DNA from: Streptomyces sp. WM4235
Lineage (GTDB): Bacteria; Actinomycetota; Actinomycetes; Streptomycetales; Streptomycetaceae
Direction: 5' to 3'
Assembly: GCF_001279725.1 (NCBI RefSeq)
Contig: NZ_LGDE01000227.1
Coordinates: forward strand, 1-64,000
DNA: 64,000 nt
Below are positions 42,319 through 50,974 of the stretch, one piece after another (the stretch's first letter is position 1; each line of letters opens with the position of its first letter). A model generated the notes under the pieces. It searched no databases, was not told where the DNA came from, and was given only the letters and a program-made list of their open reading frames with translations. The translations under genes and the position numbers were made by a program.

Positions 42319-43489
42319 ATGAAGAAGATCATTCGCGCGCTGACGGCCGCGGCGGCCGGGCTGGCCCTGGCCGCACCCCTCGCTTTCGCGAGCCCCGCCG
42401 CGGCCACGGTCGCCCCGGCCGGCGGGACGTCCGGCATCGAACTCCCGAGCCCCACCGGCGCGTTCGCCGTGGGCCGCGACACCCTGCACCTGGTGGACCG
42501 CGAGCGCAAGGACCCCTGGGTCCCCACGGCCGACCGGGAACTGCTCCTGTCGCTGTACTACCCGGCGCTCGCCCAGCGGAACTCCCGCCCCCTACATGGC
42601 CGTTCCGGAAGCCAAGGCGCTACTGACCGACCGCGGCCGACTCGGCGAGTACGTCACACCCGAGCGACTCGCCGCCACTCGTACGCACTCCCGCGCCGGC
42701 GCGCTGCCCCGACCCTCCGCGCACCGCTACCCGCTCATCGTGCTCTCCCCCGGCTTCACGATGCCGCGCGCCTCGCTCACCACCCTGGCGGAGGACCTCG
42801 CCAGTCGTGGGTACGTCGTGGCCGCGGTGGACCACGCGTACGAGTCGGACGGCACCGTCTTCCCCGGCGGGCGCCTGCTCACCTGCAAGGCCTGCGAGCA
42901 GGTCTTCCCCGACGGGTCACTGCACCGGGTCTCCGACGGTCGGGCCCGCGACGTTCCGTTCGTCCTGGACCGCCTCACCGGGCCGCGCTCCGCGTGGCGG
43001 TACTCGTGGCTGATCGACTCCCGCCACATCGGCATGGCCGGGCACTCCATCGGCGGCGCGGCGGCTTCGGCCACCATGGCCGTGGACCCGCGCGTGGACG
43101 CCGGTGTGAACATGGACGGCACGTTCTTCACCCCGATACCGCAAGGCGGCCTCGGCGCCCGCCCGTTCCTGATGCTCGCCGGTGACCCGGCCCTGCTGCC
43201 ACCCGACTTCCCCGACACCTCGTGGGAGGACAACTGGCCGCACCTGGACGGCTGGAAGAGGTGGTTGACCGTCACGGGCGCGGGTCACCCGGGCTTCACC
43301 GACTGGCCCGTTCTCGGCGATCAGGTGGGCTACTCCCATCCGGAGACCCCACTCTCGGGCACCCGCTCCCAGCAGATCACGCGGGCGTACGTCGGCGACT
43401 TCTTCGACCTGCACCTGCGCGGGATCCCGGCGCCGCGCCTGGACGGACCGACCCCCGCCGACCCGGAGGTCGTGTTCCACCGCCGCTGA
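42319..43489 (+). pseudogene. Secreted lipase / PAF-acetylhydrolase-like, frameshifted
   Basis: The first frame (ATG 42319) gives a signal peptide (MKKIIRALTAAAAGLALAAP...) and about 90 residues to ELLLSLYYPALAQRNSRP. The alpha/beta-hydrolase then continues one base forward from about 42590, reading YMAVPEAKALL. It includes YPLIVLSPGF, the nucleophile elbow GMAGHSIGGAA, DPRVDAGVNMDG and the His region GAGHPGFTDW, to the stop at 43489. The shift falls in a run of five C (42587-42591), so one extra C explains it. An isolated downstream piece from 42596 would lack secretion. A sequencing error or phase variation remains possible. Confidence 0.8.
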
Positions 43490-43528
43490 CAGCCGGTGCG
43501 CGGCCCGTCGGCCGCCCTTGACGCCCCG

Positions 43529-43560
43529 CGAGGGCCGCTCGCCCGGGTGGGCGGCCCTCG
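43529..43560. terminator. Hairpin terminator
   Basis: A perfect 10-bp stem (CGAGGGCCGC / GCGGCCCTCG) with a 12-nt loop lies 40 bp after the lipase stop, between convergent genes. Confidence 0.75.
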
Positions 43561-43640
43561 CCACCGCGTGCGGGGCGCCACTGCCCCGTCGGGCGCGTTC
43601 TCCACGAGCCCCACCCGCGCGGTGTCGGTGGGCCGTCGGG

Positions 43641-44153
43641 TCAGCCCCGGGGGAGAGGTCGACGCTCCCGTGACGTCGATCGGGCGCCGGCGTCCGAGTG
43701 CGACCGGCGTGACGCGAGGGCCGTCAACAGGGCGAAGGCGAGGACCGCGGTGAGCGTGCGCGTGATGTTGAACGCCTCCCAGCGCCCAAGGATCTCCGCA
43801 TGGTCGGCCGGAGCCGAACCCGCGGCCCACTGCTTGATGCGGCCGTTGATCGGCACGTTGCCGAACCGGGTGACCAGGAAGGACACCAGGGTCAGCAGGC
43901 CCGCGGCGCCGGCGGTCAACCGGGCACGACCTCGCGTGAGCACGGCGAGCGTCGCGGCGCTCACGATCGACAGCCCCATCGCCGCCTGCATGGTGATGCC
44001 GTTCATCTTCATCAGCTCGGCGTGGAAGTCCAGCCGCATATCGAGCGGTACGGCGTTGAAGGTGGGAACGAGGTTGACCGCCCCGTAGCCGAACGCTCCG
44101 GCCAACAGACCCGTGGACAGCAGGGCGACGCCCTGGACTATGTGTACGCGCAT
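43641..44153 (-). CDS. DUF1772 (anthrone-oxygenase-like) membrane protein
   Basis: A 170-aa protein with four membrane helices: about residues 8-28, 52-75, 79-98 and 132-150. The conserved segments FGYGAVNLVPTFNAVPLDMRL and FGNVPINGRIKQW identify DUF1772, a family that includes cofactor-free anthrone oxygenases. No polyketide genes are near, so the substrate is unknown. It has a basic Ser/Arg tail. ATG at 44153; divergent from the epoxide hydrolase. Confidence 0.87.
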   Translation of the reverse strand: MRVHIVQGVALLSTGLLAGAFGYGAVNLVPTFNAVPLDMRLDFHAELMKMNGITMQAAMGLSIVSAATLAVLTRGRARLTAGAAGLLTLVSFLVTRFGNVPINGRIKQWAAGSAPADHAEILGRWEAFNITRTLTAVLAFALLTALASRRSHSDAGARSTSRERRPLPRG

Positions 44154-44311
44154 GATCCCCAGCCTCCCGGTTCCGCCGTCCGAAGTCCAAGAGCCGGACG
44201 TTCTCGCGTCCGGAAGCGCCGCTTGTACGACGTCGCCCGCATCGGATCATCGGCGCGCCTCCGGGCGGGGAGCCCGGCCCGGGGCAGGGTGCGGCTCGTA
44301 CGATGTGTTGC

Positions 44312-45496
44312 ATGTCGGACGCCTCTCCCCACCCCGAGCCGTTCACCCTCCGGACCGCCCCGGCGGCACTCCGAGACCTCGACGCGCGGCTGCGGGCGAC
44401 ACGCTGGCCGGACGAACCCGAGGACGCCGGGTGGTCGCTCGGCACCGACCTCGACTACCTGCGCGAGCTCGTCGCCCACTGGACGGACGGCTTCGACTGG
44501 CCCGCACAGGAGGCGGCCCTCGCCCGACTCCCCCACTTCCGTCTCGCGCTCGGCGGCCCGAGAATCCACTTCGTGCACGTCAGGGCCGTGACGCCGGAGG
44601 GTTCCGACCGGCCCGCCCTGCCCCTGATCCTCTGCCACGGCTGGCCGGACTCGTTCTGGCGCTACACGAAGGTCATCCCGCTCCTCACCGACCCCGGCGC
44701 GCACGGCGCCGACCCCGCGGACGCCTTCGACGTGGTCGTGCCCGACATGCCGGGGTTCGGCTACTCGGACCGCCCCGTCGGGCCGCCCCTCGACACCATC
44801 GCCGTCGCCGGGCTGTGGGCCGAGCTGATGGGCGTACTCGGTTACGACCGGTTCGGCGCGGCGGGCGGGGACATGGGCAGCCACGTGAGCCGCTACCTCG
44901 GGCTCGACCACCCCGACCGGGTCGTCGCCGTCCACCGCACCGACGCGGGGCTGCCGCTGTACACCGGCGACCCGGCGGACCTCGCGCCCGAGGAACGCGC
45001 CTGGCTGGACGACGCCGCGGCCTGGGGCGCCGCCGAGGGCGCCTACGCCGCCCTGCACCGGACGAAGCCGCAAACCGCCGCGTTCGGGCTGACCGACTCG
45101 CCGGCCGGGCTCGCCGCGTGGATCGTGGAGAAGCTCCGGGGGTGGAGCGATTGCGGCGGCGACGTCGAACGGAGCTTCACGAAGGACGAGATCCTCACGA
45201 ACGTCATGCTGTACTGGCTCACCGGGACCATCGGCTCGTCGATGCGCATGTACCGCGCGAACGCCGCGATCCCGCCCGCGCAGCTCGCCCGCCGGGTCGA
45301 GGTGCCCTCCGGTTTCTCGCTCTTCCGGGGTGACGTCGTCCGCCCGCCCCGGGCATGGCTGGAACGCACGACGAACGTCGTCCGCGTGACCGAGCCCGCC
45401 CGGGGCGGGCACTTCGCGCCGTTCGAGGAACCCGAGCTGTACGCCGAGGAACTGCGCACCTTCTTCCGTCCGTACCGGGCGGCGGCGCAGGGCTGA
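44312..45496 (+). CDS. Epoxide hydrolase (EHN family)
   Basis: A 394-aa enzyme with EHN N-terminal domain (PFTLRTAPAALRDLDARL, AGWSLGTDLDYLRELVAHW) and a complete alpha/beta-hydrolase core: oxyanion HGWP (residues 109-112), nucleophile Asp187 in AAGGDMGS and catalytic His367 in GGHFAPFEEPE. It should open epoxides to diols through an ester intermediate. It serves as an in-window reference for the degenerate relative at 10446. ATG at 44312 is preferred over the one three codons earlier; neither has a ribosome site. Confidence 0.92.
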   Translation: MSDASPHPEPFTLRTAPAALRDLDARLRATRWPDEPEDAGWSLGTDLDYLRELVAHWTDGFDWPAQEAALARLPHFRLALGGPRIHFVHVRAVTPEGSDRPALPLILCHGWPDSFWRYTKVIPLLTDPGAHGADPADAFDVVVPDMPGFGYSDRPVGPPLDTIAVAGLWAELMGVLGYDRFGAAGGDMGSHVSRYLGLDHPDRVVAVHRTDAGLPLYTGDPADLAPEERAWLDDAAAWGAAEGAYAALHRTKPQTAAFGLTDSPAGLAAWIVEKLRGWSDCGGDVERSFTKDEILTNVMLYWLTGTIGSSMRMYRANAAIPPAQLARRVEVPSGFSLFRGDVVRPPRAWLERTTNVVRVTEPARGGHFAPFEEPELYAEELRTFFRPYRAAAQG

Positions 45497-45598
45497 CGGC
45501 GGGGCCGGAATCCCACGCCGGCGATTTGGTCGCAGACCTGCCAACTCCCCCTGCCCCGAAGCAGAATGGAGGCCGGGGCAACAGGGGGAGGCGCGCCG

Positions 45599-47116
45599 AT
45601 GGGGCGGGTATGGCGGGTGGTAGTGGCCGTTGCGGTCGCTGGGTTCGTGCTGTGGTACGCCTCGTACTACACCACGATCATGGTGTGGGAGGGGCGCAAG
45701 ATCCTCTCGTGGCTGGCGCCTCCCGTCCTGGTCGCGGGGCTCGGCGCGCTGCCGTGGCTGGTGCGCCGGCTGCGTTCCGGCGGGCGGGAGGAGGCCGGAA
45801 CCGCCGCGCGGGCCGTCGGCTGTGTCGGTCTCGTGCTCGCGCTGGGCGTCGCGATCGGTTGGCTGGTCTACGGCTCCTACCAGCAGGACCGCGCCTACAT
45901 GGAGAGCACGCGGATCGTCGCCGAGCCCGTCCCCGAACTCACCGCCCGCGCCCCGTACGTGGTCGGCAAGGCGCAGGCCGCCCCGAACCTGGGCGACGTG
46001 ACGGGTGAGATCGCGGACGTCACCTACCTGCCCGACTCGGACCGGTTCTCCACCCTCGTGGAACGACGCGGCTGGCTCGCGGGCTACGAGGTCGGCCTGG
46101 TCCAGGACGTACCCCTCGGCGGCACCGGTCGCACCCAACAACGCTGCGCCTTCGACACGGACGCGGCCGACGCGCGGATCAGCGGCTGGTTCACGCACAA
46201 CCTGGGACGGAAGATCTCCGCACAGAGGCGGTGGGTCCGCTTCGAGGCCTCGGACGCCTACGTGACCTGCTCGGGCGACACGCCCACGGTGGTGGTCCCG
46301 CTGAAGCGACAGACCGGTTTCTTCGTGGTCACGGAGCGGCCCGCCGGGGTGGCCCTGTACAACGGGCGCACCGGCGAGCTGACCCTCCTCGACGACTCCA
46401 CGGCCGTCCCCGGCCCCTCGTACCCGCTGAGTCTGGCGGGCCGGCAGCGCGAGGCCACGGCGGCGGTCGGCGGCTTCTCGGACTGGCTCTTCGAGCGGAG
46501 CGGTTGGGACGAGTCCGAGGACGGCGCCAACGAGGGCAACGAATCGGAGTTCACCCTCCGCTACCGCGATCAGGGCGGCCTCAGCGCCTACGTCACCCCC
46601 CTCACCCCGCAGGGCGAGGCGAGTTCGGTCGTGGCGGTCTCGACCGTCCCGACCCGCCACCAGGGCGGCGGGCTCGCCCCTCTGACGGTGCACCGGCTCG
46701 AACCGACCTGGTCCTCCCCGCAGACGATCGTCGCCCTCGTCAAGGCCGAGTACCGGGACGTCTGCTGCTACAACGACGACAGGGTCTTCGAGATCGTCCC
46801 GACCGGGGGCAGCACCTGGACGGCCACGGTCGGCAGCGAGCAGAACATCCGCTACCGGGTGGAGGGCAGGGGCCAGATCGGGGGCCGCGAGGCGACCTGC
46901 CTCAAGAGCGCCGACGGCACCCTCATCCGCTGCGCGTACGCGGCGCCCGGCTCGCCGGAGGAGAAGGAACTCAAACGGCGGGAGGAGGAGAAGCGCAAAC
47001 GCGAGACCTCGTCCCCACCCGCCGGCGAGGACCTTTCGAAACTCACCCCGCAGCAGTTGGCGGAGCTCCACCGCCGTGTGACCGAGGAGGTCAACCGACG
47101 CCTCACGGCCGGGTAG
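45599..47116 (+). CDS. Large membrane-anchored protein of unknown function
   Basis: A 505-aa protein with three N-terminal helices (about residues 6-26, 36-56 and 72-95) and a large outer domain of about 370 residues. The domain has paired cysteines (QRCAFD, VTCSGD, VCCYND, TCLKSAD, RCAYA) and ends in a Glu/Lys/Arg helix plus LTPQQLAELHRRV. It has beta-rich character but no recognised family. ATG at 45599 sits behind GGGGGAGG. It is probably a single-gene unit, with a hairpin at 47193-47229 marking its end. Confidence 0.78.
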   Translation: MGRVWRVVVAVAVAGFVLWYASYYTTIMVWEGRKILSWLAPPVLVAGLGALPWLVRRLRSGGREEAGTAARAVGCVGLVLALGVAIGWLVYGSYQQDRAYMESTRIVAEPVPELTARAPYVVGKAQAAPNLGDVTGEIADVTYLPDSDRFSTLVERRGWLAGYEVGLVQDVPLGGTGRTQQRCAFDTDAADARISGWFTHNLGRKISAQRRWVRFEASDAYVTCSGDTPTVVVPLKRQTGFFVVTERPAGVALYNGRTGELTLLDDSTAVPGPSYPLSLAGRQREATAAVGGFSDWLFERSGWDESEDGANEGNESEFTLRYRDQGGLSAYVTPLTPQGEASSVVAVSTVPTRHQGGGLAPLTVHRLEPTWSSPQTIVALVKAEYRDVCCYNDDRVFEIVPTGGSTWTATVGSEQNIRYRVEGRGQIGGREATCLKSADGTLIRCAYAAPGSPEEKELKRREEEKRKRETSSPPAGEDLSKLTPQQLAELHRRVTEEVNRRLTAG

Positions 47117-47192
47117 TTCACGGCGCATCCCGGCTCGGGCGCGCCGGTTCGGAGCGCGCCGACCGTCGACGCGGGCACGCATGCGGACACCC

Positions 47193-47229
47193 ACGGCGGG
47201 GCCCCGGACCCCGCCGGGCCCCGCCCGTG
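47193..47229. terminator. GC hairpin between convergent genes
   Basis: CACGGCGGGGCCC and GGGCCCCGCCCGTG can pair almost fully (one bulge), midway between the membrane-protein stop and the oxidase stop. Confidence 0.55.
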
Positions 47230-47243
47230 CATGTCCCGTCGGA

Positions 47244-48860
47244 TCAGTCCACGAGGTCCACGAGGTCCACGAGGACGCCCGGATTGAGGATGCCGTGGGG
47301 GTCCAGGGCGCCCTTGGCCGCGCGCAGGGCGAGGGCGAAGGGTTCGGGGCGCTGGAGGTCGTAGCCGGGGCGGTGGTCACGGCCGACGGCGTGGTGGTGG
47401 GTGATGGTCGCGCGGTGGCGGTGCAGCACCTCTCCCGCGACCTCCTTCAGGTGGTCCCACACCGCGACCTGATCGTCCGGGCGACCCGCCGCGAGGACGG
47501 TGAAGTACGGGGCCGCGCCGTCCGGGTAGACGTGTGTGAGACGGCAGTTGACGAGGGCGGGATGGCCCGTGGCCTTGAGGGCGGCCGCGCCGACCTCGGT
47601 GCGTACGGCGTCGATCAGGCCCGGGACACGGTCCCAGGTGGCCGCCGTCTCGAAGGTTTCCGCGATGGCGCCCATCCTGGCCAGGCCGTCGCGCAGGTAC
47701 GGCATGCGCAGGAACGCCGAACGCCAGGCGCCGACCGCGTCCCGGCCGCCGTCGCGGGACTCGCCGATCCGGCCGCCGTGGGCGCGGGCGAGACCGACGG
47801 CCTGTTCCAGGCGGGTGTCCACGGGGAAGTCGGCCGACTCGAACCCGAGGACCAGGACCGACGAACCGTCCTGGGAGGCGCCTGAGAGCGCGGCCTCCCC
47901 GGAGTCCAAGAGGCGGCAGTTCGCGGGGGCGAGGTCGGACCCCGCGATGGCGCGCACCGCCTCCAGCGCAGCGGCGAAGGACTCGAAGGCGAGTGCGGCG
48001 GACGCCTTGTGGACGGGCCGTTCCCGCAGGCGCATCCAGGCCTCGGTGATGACGCCGAGAGCCCCCTCGGAACCGAGGAAGAGCCGGTCGGGGGAGGGTC
48101 CGGCGCCGGAGGCGGGCAGCCGCCAGGAGGTGCCGGCGCCGGCCGGGGTGACCACCCGCAGGGACTGGGTGAAGTCGTCGATGTGGGTGTGGACCGTGGC
48201 GTAGTGACCGCCGGCCCTGGTCGCCAGCCAGCCGCCCAGCGTGGAGAACTCGAAGCTCTGCGGGAAGTGTCGCAACGTCAGTCCGTGCGGGCGCAGTTGG
48301 TCCTCCAGGGACGGCCCGAGGACCCCGGCCTGGATCCGGGCGGCCCGCCCGGCCACGTTGACCTCCAGGACCCGGTTCATGGCGGTCAGGTCCATGGACA
48401 ACACGGCCCGGTGCCTGTCGCCCCGGTACTCCACACCGCCCGACACGGAAGAGCCGCCGCCGAACGGGATGACCGCGACGCCGTGTTCGCCGGCCCACTC
48501 CAGCAGGTCGGCCACCTCACGGTCGCTCTCGGGGTGGGCGACGAGGTCGGGGATGCGGCCGGGGCGGCCGTGCAGGGCGCGGACCACGTCGCGGTAGGCC
48601 TTCCCCATCGCGTGCGCGGCCCGCGCCGCGGGGTCGGCGGTGACCGCGCCCGACAGGCTCCGGGGGGCCTCCACCGCGGGGCGGTCGATGCGCAGGTCGG
48701 ATATCCGGGGCACGGGGAGCGGTCGGGCGAGGGTGCCGGGCAACAGGGCGCCCATGGCGGTGCACTCGGCGTCGTCGGGGTGGGCGTCCGCCCACCCCCA
48801 GCCCCACCAGGATCGGGTGCGGGCGGTGTGGTGCGTCGTCGTCCGGGTGGCGCCGGCCAT
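47244..48860 (-). CDS. FAD-linked oxidase (alkyl-DHAP synthase-like)
   Basis: A 538-aa flavoenzyme of the vanillyl-alcohol-oxidase fold. The FAD-binding PCMH domain contains VIPFGGGSSVSGGVEY and the later GGWLATRAGGHYATVHTHIDDFTQSL; the C-terminal cap ends with ITHHHAVGRDH and PHGILNPGVL. Overall pattern and length fit alkyldihydroxyacetonephosphate-synthase-like proteins, which in bacteria oxidise unknown hydroxy acids or lipids. ATG at 48860 follows GGAG. Divergent from a TetR gene with a palindromic operator between. Confidence 0.92.
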   Translation of the reverse strand: MAGATRTTTHHTARTRSWWGWGWADAHPDDAECTAMGALLPGTLARPLPVPRISDLRIDRPAVEAPRSLSGAVTADPAARAAHAMGKAYRDVVRALHGRPGRIPDLVAHPESDREVADLLEWAGEHGVAVIPFGGGSSVSGGVEYRGDRHRAVLSMDLTAMNRVLEVNVAGRAARIQAGVLGPSLEDQLRPHGLTLRHFPQSFEFSTLGGWLATRAGGHYATVHTHIDDFTQSLRVVTPAGAGTSWRLPASGAGPSPDRLFLGSEGALGVITEAWMRLRERPVHKASAALAFESFAAALEAVRAIAGSDLAPANCRLLDSGEAALSGASQDGSSVLVLGFESADFPVDTRLEQAVGLARAHGGRIGESRDGGRDAVGAWRSAFLRMPYLRDGLARMGAIAETFETAATWDRVPGLIDAVRTEVGAAALKATGHPALVNCRLTHVYPDGAAPYFTVLAAGRPDDQVAVWDHLKEVAGEVLHRHRATITHHHAVGRDHRPGYDLQRPEPFALALRAAKGALDPHGILNPGVLVDLVDLVD

Positions 48861-48885
48861 GGGGGCTCCAAAGGATCGAGGGAAC

Positions 48886-48905
48886 TTACCGTGAGGTAAA
48901 TTACC
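48886..48905. promoter_or_regulatory. TetR operator, alternating TTACC/GGTAA
   Basis: TTACC-gtga-GGTAA (48886-48899) overlaps GGTAA-a-TTACC (48895-48905): three alternating half-sites within 20 bp. The block lies 25 bp from the oxidase start and 18 bp from the TetR start, in an AT-rich patch likely to hold both promoters. Confidence 0.7.
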
Positions 48906-48923
48906 TACTGATAATATCGGCTC

Positions 48924-49610
48924 ATGGCAACCCCACGTTCGAAAGCGGGCACCAAGGGCGTCCCGCGAGCGCTCCGGGAGGAGCAGATCCTCGCGGCGGC
49001 CACCGAGGAGTTCGGCGCCCACGGCTACGCCGGCGCTTCCCTGGCCGCCGTCGCCGCGCGCGTCGGCGTGACGAAGACGTTGTTGCACCAGTACTTCGGC
49101 ACCAAGCAGGACCTCCACCTCGCCTGCCTGGACCCCGTCGGCGACCGGCTCGTCGCCGCCATGCGCGAGGCCGTCGCCGAGGACGGGGCCACCGCCCCGG
49201 GAACGCCGCTGAGGGTGCTGCGCTCGATCTTCAACGCCCTCGAAGGGCGGCGCGAGTCCTGGTTCGTCCTCTACGACACCTCGCTCCCCCCGGACGGCGA
49301 GAGTGCCCGGCGGGCCGCGGCGTACCGTGCCTCGGTCGACCGGCTCGCCGCGGGCGGCACCGCCGACCTGTTGCGCGCCGCCGGATCCACCGACCCGCTC
49401 GACGCCGACGCCCTCAACCACGTCTGGCAGGGCCTGGTCGCGACCCTCGTCCGCTGGTGGATCAAGCACCCCGACCAGTCGCCCGATGCCATGGCCCGGC
49501 GCTGCGCCCGCCTCTTCGCCGTCGGCGCGGCCCTCGCCTCCGACGGCCCGGACCTCGGGGTCCCGGCGGCGCAGGCCGCGGATCGAACGGCGACGCCGGG
49601 CGTTTCGTGA
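48924..49610 (+). CDS. TetR/AcrR family repressor
   Basis: A 228-aa regulator. The N-terminal HTH (EEQILAAATEEFGAHGYAGASLAAVAARVGVTKTLLHQYFGTKQDL) is typical of TetR. The C-terminal helical ligand domain has a NHVWQGLVATLVRWW helix; the tail is Ala/Asp-rich. Presumed repressor of itself and the divergent FAD oxidase. ATG at 48924 with no strong ribosome site, probably a short leader. Confidence 0.93.
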   Translation: MATPRSKAGTKGVPRALREEQILAAATEEFGAHGYAGASLAAVAARVGVTKTLLHQYFGTKQDLHLACLDPVGDRLVAAMREAVAEDGATAPGTPLRVLRSIFNALEGRRESWFVLYDTSLPPDGESARRAAAYRASVDRLAAGGTADLLRAAGSTDPLDADALNHVWQGLVATLVRWWIKHPDQSPDAMARRCARLFAVGAALASDGPDLGVPAAQAADRTATPGVS

Positions 49611-49622
49611 CATCGTTGCGCC

Positions 49623-50195
49623 ATGCCCATCGACGTTCGCCCGGCCTCGGTCTTCGAGGACGTCCGCGCCCTGCTCGGACCCAAGTCACCCGGGGCCAAT
49701 GTCTGCTGGTGCCTGAGTCACCGGATCCCGTCCAAGCTCAACAACGAGCTGCGCGGACCCGCCCGCGGTGATTACGTCGCCGAGTCGTGCCGCGCCGATC
49801 CGCCGCCGGGGGTGCTCGCCTACGACGACGGCGAGCCCGTCGGCTGGGCCGCAGTGGCGCCGCGCTCGGAGACCTCGTTCGCACGCAGCCGCACGATCCC
49901 GTACGTCGACGACCTGCCGGTCTGGTCCCTGTGGTGCATCCGCGTACGACCCGGCCATCGCGGCAAGGGGCTCTCGCACACGCTGATCACCGGCGCGGTC
50001 GGGTTCGCCCGCGCCCGGGGCGCGCCGGCGATCGAGGCCTACCCCCTCGACAACGGCGCCACCAAGGTGGATCTGACCATGGCGTACGCCGGGATCCGCG
50101 AGAACTTCGAGCGCGCCGGATTCACCCACGCCGCCGACACCACTTCCGTGTTGGCCGGCCACCCGCGGATCCTGATGCGTCTCGACCTGCGCTGA
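49623..50195 (+). CDS. GNAT family N-acetyltransferase
   Basis: A 190-aa acetyltransferase. The acetyl-CoA loop is in VWSLWCIRVRPGHRGKGLSHTL (R-x-x-G-x-G), with the following helix GAVGFARARGAPAIEAYP. An N-terminal NVCWCLSHR-type segment with Cys residues matches a Streptomyces subfamily. The substrate is unknown. It follows the TetR gene by 12 bp and may be co-transcribed. Confidence 0.9.
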   Translation: MPIDVRPASVFEDVRALLGPKSPGANVCWCLSHRIPSKLNNELRGPARGDYVAESCRADPPPGVLAYDDGEPVGWAAVAPRSETSFARSRTIPYVDDLPVWSLWCIRVRPGHRGKGLSHTLITGAVGFARARGAPAIEAYPLDNGATKVDLTMAYAGIRENFERAGFTHAADTTSVLAGHPRILMRLDLR

Positions 50196-50232
50196 CCAGC
50201 CGCCGTCCCGGCGCGGCGCCCACCCGTCGGCG

Positions 50233-50865
50233 TCAGTCGAACCGGATGTGCCTGACCCCGATCAAAGCCCGGCGCACCCTCCCCCGCAGCGCGTTGTCGG
50301 TGTCGGGGGTGAGGGTCAGGCCGGCCGAGGCGGCGATGTGTTCGGCGACCTGGGGGACGGTGAGTCGGTCGGTCCACACCTGCTCCGCGAACTCCTCCCC
50401 GCGCAGGCGTTCCAGGCAGTGGTCGAGTTTCGACACCGCGAAGCTCTCGCGTCGCAAAGGGGCGTCCTTCCCGGCGAAGAGCCTGGTGGCGTGCCCGAAG
50501 CCCCGCTCCCGCAGGCGTCGCAACACGGTCTCGCGGTCGGACAGCAGCGCGAAGTGCCGGACGTCGTGGCCGCGTTCACGCAGCCGACCGACGATCTCCC
50601 GGAAGTAGACGGGCTCGACCACGGTCATCGGCACGATCACCGTGCCCTCGTACTCGGTCAGGGCGAGGTCCAGCAGCTCGTGGACGCTCCGCCGCCAGGC
50701 GGGAAGGTCCTGGAAGTCCGCGCGCAGTGCCGGGGGCAGCATTCGGTGCAGGCCGAACCCCACGTGTTCCGGGTCGCAGACGACGCTGCCCGGCAGACGC
50801 CGTCGGATCTCGTACGCACTCTGTGTCTTGCCGCCGCCGAAGGGGCCGTTGATCCACACAAGCAT
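50233..50865 (-). CDS. P-loop nucleotide-binding protein (TmrB/kinase-like)
   Basis: A 210-aa soluble protein beginning LVWINGPFGGGKTQSAYEI, a Walker A loop close to the start. DPEHVGFGLHRMLP and VIVPMTVVEPVYFREIV provide the switch-like acids, and RLRERGFGHATRLF is a lid-like Arg segment. Size and layout fit small-molecule kinases and TmrB-type tunicamycin-resistance proteins. A phosphotransferase or resistance role is possible; substrate unknown. Convergent with the acetyltransferase. Confidence 0.83.
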   Translation of the reverse strand: MLVWINGPFGGGKTQSAYEIRRRLPGSVVCDPEHVGFGLHRMLPPALRADFQDLPAWRRSVHELLDLALTEYEGTVIVPMTVVEPVYFREIVGRLRERGHDVRHFALLSDRETVLRRLRERGFGHATRLFAGKDAPLRRESFAVSKLDHCLERLRGEEFAEQVWTDRLTVPQVAEHIAASAGLTLTPDTDNALRGRVRRALIGVRHIRFD

Positions 50866-50974
50866 GCGCCGACCCTACGGGAGAGGGTCCGGCGGCAGGG
50901 TGCGAGGGCGCCGCCGCTGCCGCCCTCGGGCCTCGGATCCCGGTCGCGGCAGACGGCGGTTCACGGACGGGGCG

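Noticed and set aside
44138..47380. 1,080-codon minus-strand frame across the epoxide hydrolase and membrane-protein genes
   Set aside because: It spans two well-supported plus-strand genes and an intergenic hairpin and shows no protein-like pattern.
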